Under the pieces are notes generated by a model. The model did no database searches. It worked only from the letters and a program-made list of their open reading frames with translations, and was not told the DNA's origin. Below, in pieces: positions 33,383-41,773 of a stretch of DNA of 48,058 nucleotides. The stretch is taken from positions 1 through 48,058 of the forward strand of contig CAYLUE010000005.1 of NCBI GenBank assembly GCA_964386795.1. Reading direction: 5' to 3'. The stretch comes from TMED108 sp964386795. Lineage in GTDB: Bacteria > Fidelibacterota > Marinisomatia > Marinisomatales > TCS55. How positions within the stretch are numbered: position 1 is the first letter of the stretch; each line of letters begins with the position of its first letter. Both the position numbers and the translations under genes were made by a program.

Positions 33383-34414
33383 ATGAAAAGTTCATGGACG
33401 AACCTATTAGTCCTTCGATTTAGCTCAATTGGCGATATAATTCAAACTACCTCTGTTTTAAATACTTTACGAAAATATTATCCAGATATTTCTATTGATT
33501 ATATGACGCTATCTAAATATGCACCCTTGCTATTTGACCATTCAAGTATTGATAAACTGCATTCTTTAGATTCAAATAATAGCTTCAAATCTATCAAATC
33601 TATCAAGGCAATAATTAATCAAAGGAATTTTGATTTAATATTAGACTTACATAATAGTACGCGATCAAAATTCATTCGAGCAATAACAAATCAAATTCAA
33701 TCATTAAATGTTATCAAGCCAAGAGCTAAGCGATTTTCACTTTTTCTTAATCATCATAATAAATTTCCATCAAACTTTAATCAGAAAACCTGGCTTCATA
33801 AACCTATAGAAAAACTTTTACCAGACAAATATAAAATTTCAAAGATAAGTTTGTCAATTTCTGAAGAAGAAAAAACAACATCAAAAATATTATTAAATAA
33901 TAATGGATTAGATAATAATAATTATTTTGTTGTTATCCCTGGAGCCGCTTGGCATCAAAAACAGTGGGGCGTAGATAAATATATTTCATTTATTTACCAG
34001 TGCGCAACAAAGTATGGCTTAACACCAGTTTTATTGGGTTCTAATAAGGACAATGTTTGCAATGAGATAAACCAAGGGTTGACAATAAAATCAATTAATT
34101 TATATGGAAAAACTGATTTAAGACAATCTATGGCCATAATTAGCCAATCAAAACTGTGTGTAGGTAGCGATACAGGTTTTATTTATGCATCTGAAGCTTT
34201 GGGGGTTAATACAATTGCAATATTAGGACCTACTTCAATGGAAACCGGTGCTGGCGTTTTTTCAAAAAATACATTAAACATAGAAGATAAAAATCTTTGG
34301 TGTAGACCATGCTCTCAAAACGGCAGTTTTCCATGCTATAGGGGTAAACAATATTGCATGGAAAATATAACCTCTAAAGATGTATTGGAAAATGTTGAAA
34401 AGATATTGGCATAA
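33383..34414 (+). CDS. waaF: Family 9 glycosyltransferase (heptosyltransferase-like, LPS core)
   Basis: A 343-residue GT-B glycosyltransferase that transfers heptose, or a similar sugar, from a nucleotide sugar to the LPS inner core. The N-terminal domain starts LRFSSIGDIIQTTSVLNTLRK, as in WaaF/WaaC, and the C-terminal one has GAAWHQKQW, CVGSDTGFIYASEALG and ILGPTSMETGAG. A C-terminal Cys-rich stretch (CRPCSQNG, CYRGKQYC) may bind a metal; similar Cys clusters are found in related GT9 proteins. It lies directly before the Kdo transferase, so an LPS role is very likely; which heptosyltransferase it is cannot be told. Confidence 0.85.
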   Translation: MKSSWTNLLVLRFSSIGDIIQTTSVLNTLRKYYPDISIDYMTLSKYAPLLFDHSSIDKLHSLDSNNSFKSIKSIKAIINQRNFDLILDLHNSTRSKFIRAITNQIQSLNVIKPRAKRFSLFLNHHNKFPSNFNQKTWLHKPIEKLLPDKYKISKISLSISEEEKTTSKILLNNNGLDNNNYFVVIPGAAWHQKQWGVDKYISFIYQCATKYGLTPVLLGSNKDNVCNEINQGLTIKSINLYGKTDLRQSMAIISQSKLCVGSDTGFIYASEALGVNTIAILGPTSMETGAGVFSKNTLNIEDKNLWCRPCSQNGSFPCYRGKQYCMENITSKDVLENVEKILA

Positions 34415-34416
34415 CC

Positions 34417-35688
34417 ATGTTTTGGAAGGCATTATATAACTTTCTATTATTTCCTATTTTTTTTATTATAACTTTAATAATTAGCATTTTTAATCGGAAG
34501 ATTTTTAGAGGTATTAAAGGGCGAATAGAATCAAAAAAAATAATAAAAAATTTTATTAACCAAATAGATAGCAATGATCTTTATTGGTTTCATGCAGCTT
34601 CTCTAGGTGAATATGAACAAATCAAACCCGTACTTGCTGGTCTTAAAGAAGTTGAGCCCAGGGCAGTCTTTATTTTGAGCTTCTTCTCACCTTCTGGATA
34701 CGACTATGTTGACGATGATCAAGTCGATTGTAAAATATATTTACCATTTGATTTTAAGTGGACTATAAAAAAATATCTTAACCTAATAAAACCAAAGAAG
34801 CTTATTTTAGCTGGGTATGATGTATGGCCCAATCTTATATGGGTAGCAAAAAAAATGAATATTCATACGGTTCTTTTTGCAGCGCGTTTTTCCAATAGAA
34901 GTTCTAAGCTCTTTCCAGTAATTAGATTATTTTATCAAAATATTTATAACTCATTCAGTGCTATATATACAATTTCCGATAGTGACAATGAGCAATTAAA
35001 TAGGATTATTGGTAATAATAGCAAACCGATCATTCGCACCCTGGGGAATCCTCGATATGATCAAGTAAAAAATAAATCTGACCAATTCACTAAAGAAAGA
35101 ACACTATCTGTTTTACAGAGGCCCAAAAGACTAGTGATGGGCAGTATGCATTTAGATGATGAAAAAAAGTTAAAGCAATCAATAATTAGCATTTTGAAAG
35201 AGATAGATGATCTTTCATTGATTTGGGTACCTCATACGCCATCTGAAAAGAATATTGCCCAAATTGAAAATTATTTTATTTTAAATAATTTCAGCACTGA
35301 ACGATTAGGCGAAAAAAATATTGAAAAAATAAATGCACGAATCATTATTGTTGACTCTATTGGTAAGCTTTCCCAGCTATATTGGCATGCACAAATCGCC
35401 TATATTGGAGGAGGATTTTCATCAGGAGTGCATAATGTAATGGAGCCCGCAATTGCACGACTTCCCGTATTTTTTGGCCCAAACTATAGTAATTTCCACG
35501 AAGCAGAGGAGTTGATCGTGAAGGGTGGCGGTTTTTCTATTGAATCAGGATCAGAATTATTTATCCAGATAAAAAGTCTTTTAAATGATCAATCCAAATT
35601 TATGAACTCTAGCTATTCTTCTACCAATGTCGTGCATGACAATCTTGGCTCATCAACGCGAATCGTTAGGAGCCTTATCCATGACTGA
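34417..35688 (+). CDS. waaA: 3-deoxy-D-manno-octulosonic acid (Kdo) transferase
   Basis: Adds Kdo to the lipid A precursor, joining LPS core and lipid A. The N-terminal membrane anchor covers about residues 7-26. WFHAASLGEYEQ holds the catalytic Glu65, equivalent to the known base. HTPSEKN and GGGFSSGVHNVMEPA near the end are typical of WaaA. Where many homologues read ETELWPN, this one reads AGYDVWPN. 423 residues is normal. Only two bases separate it from the previous gene, and it overlaps the ABC ATPase gene by eight. Confidence 0.93.
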   Translation: MFWKALYNFLLFPIFFIITLIISIFNRKIFRGIKGRIESKKIIKNFINQIDSNDLYWFHAASLGEYEQIKPVLAGLKEVEPRAVFILSFFSPSGYDYVDDDQVDCKIYLPFDFKWTIKKYLNLIKPKKLILAGYDVWPNLIWVAKKMNIHTVLFAARFSNRSSKLFPVIRLFYQNIYNSFSAIYTISDSDNEQLNRIIGNNSKPIIRTLGNPRYDQVKNKSDQFTKERTLSVLQRPKRLVMGSMHLDDEKKLKQSIISILKEIDDLSLIWVPHTPSEKNIAQIENYFILNNFSTERLGEKNIEKINARIIIVDSIGKLSQLYWHAQIAYIGGGFSSGVHNVMEPAIARLPVFFGPNYSNFHEAEELIVKGGGFSIESGSELFIQIKSLLNDQSKFMNSSYSSTNVVHDNLGSSTRIVRSLIHD

Positions 35689-36997
35689 TAACTTTTCATT
35701 TGATATATTATATGAAAAATTTGAAGATAAAATCCATGTTGATTTACCAAAAGGGATAAATATTATTTATGGTGAAAGTGGATCAGGAAAGTCTGAAATA
35801 ATTTATTCTTTATTAAATAAGCCGAGATCAACCTTTAACAATTTTTCTTTAAGAAATATAAAAAATTCTGGAAAAATTCAATTAATCTTTCAAAATCCTG
35901 AAAATCAAATCATATGCCAAAATCTTCAATCAGAGCTATCATTTGGCTTGGAGTCAATATCAATAGATAATATTGACTTAACTGAAGACTTAGAAAAAAT
36001 TAAAGCTTTATTACCGTTTGTTGACAATTGGTTGCGCCACCCCACTACGTTGAGTGGGGGTGAAATGGAAGCGCTAAATATTGTTACTGCTTTTACATCT
36101 GATCATAACGTAATGCTCATAGATGATGGATTGTCTTACCTTAACCCAAATACAAAAAACAAATGGATCAATTGGATAAAAACAAATTATTGCCAAGATA
36201 AAACAATCTTATGGTTTACTTCTGATTACAATGATTTAGCTTTTGGAAAAACAAAATGGGTATTATCGCTTTCAGGTTTGCAAGTATACAAAGATGATCA
36301 ATTTACTTCAACCTATAAACACAATCATAAACATGGATTTCTTTCAATCGAAGCCAAGGAGCTTACATTTGGCTTTCAGGATTCAAATAAAAGAATTATT
36401 AATAATTTAAACCTAAGTCTAGCTAATGCCCGCTCATTAGGAATTATTGGCGAAAATGGTTCAGGAAAAACAACCCTATCGCAATTAATTACCAATTCAA
36501 TTAAGCCTTCATCTGGCTCAATAAAGTTGAATATTTCAAACAACACGCCATCAATTGGCGTATTGAATCAATTTCCAGAGAGAATACTTGGTTCAGATAC
36601 ATTAAATGATTTACTAATGAAGCTCATTAATAACAATAAATTTGACCCATTATTATTAAATAGCTTTATTAAAAAACTTAGCTCCTATCAAATTAATTGG
36701 AATACGATAAAGGATAGGTATGCCAAGGATCTTTCATGGTCCATTGTTCGTATGGTATTAATTATTATATTATCCCAGAGTAATTACGAATTAATTATTC
36801 TGGACGAACCTACTTTTGGCCTTGGATATCAACAAAAAAGAAAGCTAAGCCAATTACTTAAAAGTATTTTAGTAAATAAGCACGTAATTTTGATTTCGCA
36901 TGATATTGATTTTGTAAATGCGCACTGTGATCAAATTATTAATTTTGATAAAAAAAATATATTTCAAAACCAAAAAATCATAACAAATGCAAAATAG
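35681..36997 (+). CDS. Tandem ABC ATPase, EcfA-like, with one degenerate composite site
   Basis: A 438-residue protein with two ABC ATPase domains in one chain. Domain 1: Walker A GESGSGKS (31-38), Q-loop FQNPENQ as in ECF vitamin or cobalt transporters, signature LSGGE (124-128), but Walker B ends in Asp148-Asp149 rather than Asp-Glu and no switch His is at 180. Domain 2: Walker A GENGSGKTT (257-265), Q297, Walker B LDEPT (Asp375-Glu376) and His407, but the signature is DLSWS (350-354). Both degenerate parts meet at the same composite site, and the other is consensus. Because no membrane subunit lies next to it, cargo is unknown. The start (ATG at 35681) overlaps waaA by eight bases; an upstream in-frame ATG at 35627 is deep in waaA. 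Confidence 0.8.
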   Translation: MTDNFSFDILYEKFEDKIHVDLPKGINIIYGESGSGKSEIIYSLLNKPRSTFNNFSLRNIKNSGKIQLIFQNPENQIICQNLQSELSFGLESISIDNIDLTEDLEKIKALLPFVDNWLRHPTTLSGGEMEALNIVTAFTSDHNVMLIDDGLSYLNPNTKNKWINWIKTNYCQDKTILWFTSDYNDLAFGKTKWVLSLSGLQVYKDDQFTSTYKHNHKHGFLSIEAKELTFGFQDSNKRIINNLNLSLANARSLGIIGENGSGKTTLSQLITNSIKPSSGSIKLNISNNTPSIGVLNQFPERILGSDTLNDLLMKLINNNKFDPLLLNSFIKKLSSYQINWNTIKDRYAKDLSWSIVRMVLIIILSQSNYELIILDEPTFGLGYQQKRKLSQLLKSILVNKHVILISHDIDFVNAHCDQIINFDKKNIFQNQKIITNAK

Positions 36998-37547
36998 ATT
37001 AAAGATTTCTGATCCAACTAAAATTGTAACTTTGGCCAATTTTATTAGTTTGCTTAGAGCTGTGCTAGCTGTGCCAATTGTATATACTTTAAGAGACCCT
37101 TCTCTTGGGTCAATTACTCTTTTTCTTATTTTGATTGCTATTTTATCTGATGCCTTAGATGGATGGGTGGCCAGAAAGGCAGATGAGGTTACCTATTTTG
37201 GTCAATGGGTGGATCCTATAGCTGATTTTATTTGTCTTCTGTCTGTTACATTTTATTTAGTTTTATCTGGGCAATTCCCCGCATGGTTTTTCCTCTTTTA
37301 TATATTTAGATATTTAATCATTGCGGTATTTGCTATTTATGCTTTTAATCGAAACCAGTTCTTCTTAAGTGCAAATTGGTGGGGAAAGTGGGCTACCGGA
37401 ATAACAGCTCTTGCACTTTTATTTCATATCTGGCCATGGGAAGCCTTTCCATGGCTAAACGATTTTATTATTTATTTAGCTACAATTCTAATGACCATGA
37501 GCTGGGTTGTATATATAAAAGATTTTTATATACTTTTTAAAAAATAA
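36987..37547 (+). CDS. pgsA: CDP-alcohol phosphatidyltransferase, probably phosphatidylglycerophosphate synthase
   Basis: An inner-membrane enzyme that makes phosphatidylglycerophosphate, the precursor of PG and cardiolipin. The eight-residue-spaced CDP-alcohol motif is perfect: Asp55, Asp58-Gly59, Ala62-Arg63, Gly72, Asp76 and Asp80. Five to six hydrophobic spans follow the expected pattern in 186 residues. It overlaps the ABC ATPase gene by 11 bases and meets rimO in a TAATG overlap. PgsA is the best guess; other CDP-alcohol transferases share the motif. Confidence 0.88.
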   Translation: MQNRLKISDPTKIVTLANFISLLRAVLAVPIVYTLRDPSLGSITLFLILIAILSDALDGWVARKADEVTYFGQWVDPIADFICLLSVTFYLVLSGQFPAWFFLFYIFRYLIIAVFAIYAFNRNQFFLSANWWGKWATGITALALLFHIWPWEAFPWLNDFIIYLATILMTMSWVVYIKDFYILFKK

Positions 37548-38833
37548 TGTCAAAACAAAAACTAAATTTTGTTAGTCTAGGGTGCGCAAAAGCCTTAGTC
37601 GATTCTGAAAAATTAATCGGTGCCTTAAAAAATACAGATTTTGAAATTACCGATAATCCAGAAGACGCAAGCACAATGGTCATCAATACATGTGGATTTA
37701 TCGATATGGCAAGACAAGAATCTATCGATACCATTCTACAGGCCACCGAACTTAAACAGAACGGTAAGCTAAGCAGGCTTGTTGTGATGGGGTGCCTTTC
37801 TGAGAGATACCCTAAAGAACTATCGGCTGAAATACCAGAGGTGGATTACTTTTTTGGAAGTAATGACCATATTAAGATTATGCAATATTTGACGGGTAAA
37901 GAATTCTCTAAAGATGATCCAATTTTCTTGAGGTCAATTTTGACCCCCCAGCATTATGCATATATCAAAATTGCAGAAGGGTGTGATAATGGGTGTTCAT
38001 TTTGTAGCATTCCAATAATGCGAGGGTTGCAAAAAAGCCGTAGTATTGATTCTATCATGTGGGAAGCTGAAAAACTCTCAGATAAAGGTGTAAAAGAATT
38101 ACTAGTTATAGCCCAGGATACAACTAGTTATGGATGGGATTTAAAACCAAAACAGTACCTAGGTGATTTAGTTGCAGAATTAGATACGTTAGATTTTGAA
38201 TGGATAAGAATTCACTACGCGCACCCTGCGCATCTTTCAAGAAAAATCATTCAATCAATTGCTGATGCAAGCAATGTTTGTAAGTATTTAGATATGCCCA
38301 TACAGCATGCATCTGACCCCATCTTAAAATCAATGCGTAGAGGATTAAACTCTGAAGGAATAAAAAAAAGAATTCAGCTCTTAAGAGATGCAGTCCCCAA
38401 TATAAAAATAAGAACTACTCTTATTGTGGGATACCCCGGGGAATCTAATAGTGATTTCGATAATTTATGCTCTTTTATTAAAGAGGTTCGCTTTGACAGA
38501 TTAGGGGTGTTTACCTATTCTGAAGAGGAAGGGACTTTAGCTGAAACTCTAAAAGATGATATTCCGCAAGAAGTTAAAAATGATCGAAAAGATAAAATTA
38601 TGGATATTCAAGCTGAGATTAGTAATGAAAACAATCAAGAAATGATTGGAAAGACGTTAAAAGTTCTGGTTGATGATGTTGGAGAGATATCATCTGTTGG
38701 TAGAACAGAGTACGATTCACCTGAAGTTGATAATATTGTAAATATTAATGAGCCTTTAGAGATTGGTCAGTTTTATGATATCAAAATTGAATCTGCTAAT
38801 GAATTTGAATTGATTGGAACGATGATTAAATAG
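37547..38833 (+). CDS. rimO: Ribosomal protein S12 methylthiotransferase RimO
   Basis: A radical-SAM enzyme that adds a methylthio group to an Asp of ribosomal protein uS12. N-terminal cluster Cys13, Cys49 and Cys83, radical SAM cluster CDNGCSFC (Cys146, Cys150, Cys153), followed by SIPIMRG and KSRS, which set RimO apart from the tRNA enzyme MiaB. A C-terminal TRAM domain (about 365-428) ends the chain. 428 residues is normal. It is the last gene of the operon, and the converging SnoaL gene starts six bases away. Confidence 0.95.
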   Translation: MSKQKLNFVSLGCAKALVDSEKLIGALKNTDFEITDNPEDASTMVINTCGFIDMARQESIDTILQATELKQNGKLSRLVVMGCLSERYPKELSAEIPEVDYFFGSNDHIKIMQYLTGKEFSKDDPIFLRSILTPQHYAYIKIAEGCDNGCSFCSIPIMRGLQKSRSIDSIMWEAEKLSDKGVKELLVIAQDTTSYGWDLKPKQYLGDLVAELDTLDFEWIRIHYAHPAHLSRKIIQSIADASNVCKYLDMPIQHASDPILKSMRRGLNSEGIKKRIQLLRDAVPNIKIRTTLIVGYPGESNSDFDNLCSFIKEVRFDRLGVFTYSEEEGTLAETLKDDIPQEVKNDRKDKIMDIQAEISNENNQEMIGKTLKVLVDDVGEISSVGRTEYDSPEVDNIVNINEPLEIGQFYDIKIESANEFELIGTMIK

Positions 38834-38839
38834 TTTTTT

Positions 38840-39310
38840 TTAATTGCTTGAATAATATTTTTTTATTTCATTAGCATATTTTTGTAAATAATCATTTGGT
38901 ATAGGTAATAATAGATTATATTGGGATATTTTCCATTTATTTTGTTCAATCACCAATACACCCGTCCCTCTAAATTCACCATAAGATTTATTTTCAACCA
39001 ATTCATCAAACCACGCGGTTTTAAGGTCTTTTGCAATATAGATATTTCGACTATTTTTTTTATACGTCCAACCTGTACCTGTTTCAAATCGTGATTTTAC
39101 ATAAGTATTAAATTCTTCTATTGTCCATCTTTCATCAATATCAGTTCCAAAAAAAACCGCATTACTAGAAAATAGATTAATATAATTTTCTTGATCAGCC
39201 ATTGAAGCAAAATAGTGCAATGAGTCAAGTGTATTATTTATTTCTTCACGGTGATTGGTTTGGTTACATGCCGTTAGGCTAATTAGCATAAATACAATAA
39301 TTATTCTCAT
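38840..39310 (-). CDS. SnoaL/NTF2-like lipoprotein
   Basis: A 156-residue lipoprotein. The signal ends ISLTAC with a lipobox cysteine, and the mature part has the cone-shaped NTF2 layout: INNTLDSLHYFASMADQENY, VFFGTDIDERWTIEEF and ATRTAWFDEL-like WFDELVEN. Such domains can bind small ligands or act as isomerases; here the function is unknown. AAGGA lies just before the ATG at 39310, favouring it over an ATG at 39325 that would overlap the upstream cupin gene. It is the second gene of a two-gene minus-strand unit. Confidence 0.7.
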   Translation of the reverse strand: MRIIIVFMLISLTACNQTNHREEINNTLDSLHYFASMADQENYINLFSSNAVFFGTDIDERWTIEEFNTYVKSRFETGTGWTYKKNSRNIYIAKDLKTAWFDELVENKSYGEFRGTGVLVIEQNKWKISQYNLLLPIPNDYLQKYANEIKKYYSSN

Positions 39311-39321
39311 TTTATTTCCTT

Positions 39322-39678
39322 TCATTGAATATATTTATCAGCTCCTAAAAAATGCAACGATACATAAGGTTCATCTCCGATGACCCAGCTATCATGAGGT
39401 TTGGGCGATACGTAGAAAACATCACCGGGTTTTAGAGTTGAGATTGTTTCATCGTTAAAGGCAACTGTAGCAGAACCCGAGACCACCATTCCTAAATGTT
39501 CAATATCGCAGAATGTAGTTCCAACTAACGGATTAGCATCTACGGACCACTTCCAGCCTGGTGCATAGGTTGCTTTTCCAATCGTAAGCTTTTCCATGTG
39601 TACTATTTCAAATTTTCCATTACTAAAATTGATTATTTTATCAGGATTTTCGAATCTTTTAATGATTATATCTTCCAT
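39322..39678 (-). CDS. Cupin-domain protein
   Basis: A 118-residue single cupin. Strand and metal-type residues occur in CDIEHLGMVVSGSATVAF and LKPGDVFYVSPKPHDSWVIGD (His in EHLG and PHDSW). It starts 83 bases from uvrB, facing away from it, so a shared divergent promoter is likely. The ligand is unknown. The small lipoprotein gene follows after 11 bases. Confidence 0.82.
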   Translation of the reverse strand: MEDIIIKRFENPDKIINFSNGKFEIVHMEKLTIGKATYAPGWKWSVDANPLVGTTFCDIEHLGMVVSGSATVAFNDETISTLKPGDVFYVSPKPHDSWVIGDEPYVSLHFLGADKYIQ

Positions 39679-39761
39679 AGTTTACCCCAATTTATTTTTT
39701 GTATATATTTTTCAATCTCTGCCATTGTTTCGTATTTATTAATTGAGTTAAATTTGCCGAT

Positions 39762-41765
39762 ATGTCAGAGTTTAATCTCAATTCAGATTTCACGCCTAAA
39801 GGGGATCAGCCCGCCGCAATCAATGAGCTAGTATCCAGTTTAGAGCAAGATGTAAAGCATCAAGTATTGTTGGGGATTACTGGCTCAGGTAAAACTTTCA
39901 CAATGGCCAATGTTATCCAAGAACTTCAGCGTCCTGCATTAATTATTTCTCACAATAAAACACTAGCTGCTCAACTCTACGGTGAGTTTAAGCAATTATT
40001 TCCAAATAATGCCGTCGAATATTTTATTAGCTATTATGACTACTACCAGCCGGAAGCCTATCTGCCAGTGACAGATACATTCATTGAGAAAGATATGTCG
40101 GTCAATGAAGAAATTGATATTTTGCGTTTAAAAGCAACCAGCTCATTAATGAGTAGAAAAGATGTAGTGGTCGTTAGTTCAGTATCTTGCATTTACGGGA
40201 TTGGATCCCCTGATGATTATAGAAATAAGGTTATTCATCTCAAGCGAGGAGAAAAGCTTCATCGAAAAACTTTTTTAAAGCAATTGGTAAATATTCATTA
40301 TGCTCGAAACGATACATCCTTTGATCGCAGTTCCTTCAGAGTCAGAGGTGATGTTATTGAAGTTCGTTTAGCTTATGAAGATGTAGGATTGCGTATAGAG
40401 CTATTTGGCTCCACAATCGATCAAATAATGCGGTTTGACCCATTGACTGGTGAAATATTAAAAGAAATGGATTCAGAGTTTATCTATCCAGGTAAACATT
40501 TTGTAACCGATCAAGAAGCTATTAATAAGATAACAACTGAAATTAGACTTGAATTAATTCATAGACTTGAAGAGCTTCGTTCTATGGATAAATTACTAGA
40601 GGCGCAACGCTTAGAGCAGCGAACAAACTTTGACCTTGAAATGATGATGGAGGTTGGGTATTGCTCAGGCATTGAGAATTATTCTAGATATTTTTCAGGC
40701 AGAAAGCCTGGCGAAAGGCCTTATACTTTGATTGATTTTTTCCCCAAGGATTTTATCACAATTATAGATGAATCGCATGTTACTCTACCCCAGATTCAGG
40801 CCATGTACAATGGAGACAGATCTAGAAAAGAAGTGTTAGTTGAGCACGGATTTCGATTGCCAAGCGCTTTAGATAATCGTCCCATGAAAATTGATGAATT
40901 TCATGAGAACCAAAATCAAGTTGTCTACGTCACGGCTACACCATCGCATCGAGAACTTGACATATCAAAAGGGGTTGTGGTAGAGCAGCTTATTCGCCCT
41001 ACGGGTTTGCTTGATCCTACCGTAGAGGTTAGAAAAAGCCATGGACAGATCGATGATTTAATTGGGGAGATTAATAAGCGATCAAGTAGAAACGAAAGAA
41101 CGCTTATTACAACGCTGACTAAGCGCATGGCTGAAGATCTATCTGAATACTTAAGAGGTGTAAATCTTCGGGTAAGATATCTGCACAGCGAAATAAATAC
41201 ATTGGAGCGCGTTCAAATATTGCGCGATCTAAGATTGGGTGAATTCGATGTACTGGTTGGTATTAATTTGTTGCGTGAAGGTCTTGATTTACCTGAGGTT
41301 TCACTTGTCGCAGTTATCGATGCAGATAAAGAAGGTTTTCTAAGATCAAAAAGCTCATTAATGCAAGTGGCCGGTCGCGCTGCCCGCCATGTTAAAGGAC
41401 ATGTAATTTTATATGCTGATCGGATTTCAGATGCTATGGATTATTTAATTAAAGAATCATCTCGGAGAAGAAAAATTCAAGAAGCGTATAATAAAAAAAA
41501 TAAAATCAAACCCGCAACTGTTCAGAAATCTACCGAAGAAATATTAGGCACTACATCTGTTGCTGACTCAAGGGGACAGCTGGATGAGATAAAACTTACA
41601 AATAAGAAAGGTGATGATTTTAGTAGTATGGATAAGAAACTAGCAGTAGAAATGATGCGACAAGAAATGATAGAATCAGCTGAGAATCTTGAATTTGAAA
41701 GGGCTGCTAGGCTAAGAGATGAAATCGATAAGCTCGAAGAAGAGCTATCAAAAATATTTAATTAA
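39762..41765 (+). CDS. uvrB: Excinuclease ABC subunit B
   Basis: Damage-verifying helicase-like subunit of nucleotide excision repair. Walker A GITGSGKT (residues 38-45), the beta-hairpin YYDYYQPEAYLP that opens DNA, DESHVTLPQI as Walker B region, motif VGINLLREGLDLPEV and AGRAARH, and the C-terminal UVR helix (ENLEFERAARLRDEIDKLEEE) that binds UvrC. 667 residues is normal. No LexA-type site was recognised in the 83 bases upstream. With umuDC and the DinG-like protein, it is one of three DNA-damage loci in the window. Confidence 0.97.
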   Translation: MSEFNLNSDFTPKGDQPAAINELVSSLEQDVKHQVLLGITGSGKTFTMANVIQELQRPALIISHNKTLAAQLYGEFKQLFPNNAVEYFISYYDYYQPEAYLPVTDTFIEKDMSVNEEIDILRLKATSSLMSRKDVVVVSSVSCIYGIGSPDDYRNKVIHLKRGEKLHRKTFLKQLVNIHYARNDTSFDRSSFRVRGDVIEVRLAYEDVGLRIELFGSTIDQIMRFDPLTGEILKEMDSEFIYPGKHFVTDQEAINKITTEIRLELIHRLEELRSMDKLLEAQRLEQRTNFDLEMMMEVGYCSGIENYSRYFSGRKPGERPYTLIDFFPKDFITIIDESHVTLPQIQAMYNGDRSRKEVLVEHGFRLPSALDNRPMKIDEFHENQNQVVYVTATPSHRELDISKGVVVEQLIRPTGLLDPTVEVRKSHGQIDDLIGEINKRSSRNERTLITTLTKRMAEDLSEYLRGVNLRVRYLHSEINTLERVQILRDLRLGEFDVLVGINLLREGLDLPEVSLVAVIDADKEGFLRSKSSLMQVAGRAARHVKGHVILYADRISDAMDYLIKESSRRRKIQEAYNKKNKIKPATVQKSTEEILGTTSVADSRGQLDEIKLTNKKGDDFSSMDKKLAVEMMRQEMIESAENLEFERAARLRDEIDKLEEELSKIFN

Positions 41766-41773
41766 GAGAGCTT

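Noticed and set aside
35627..35680. Earlier ATG for the ABC ATPase
   Set aside because: It lies inside waaA and the added 18 residues have no ABC character; the ATG at 35681 overlaps by only eight bases.
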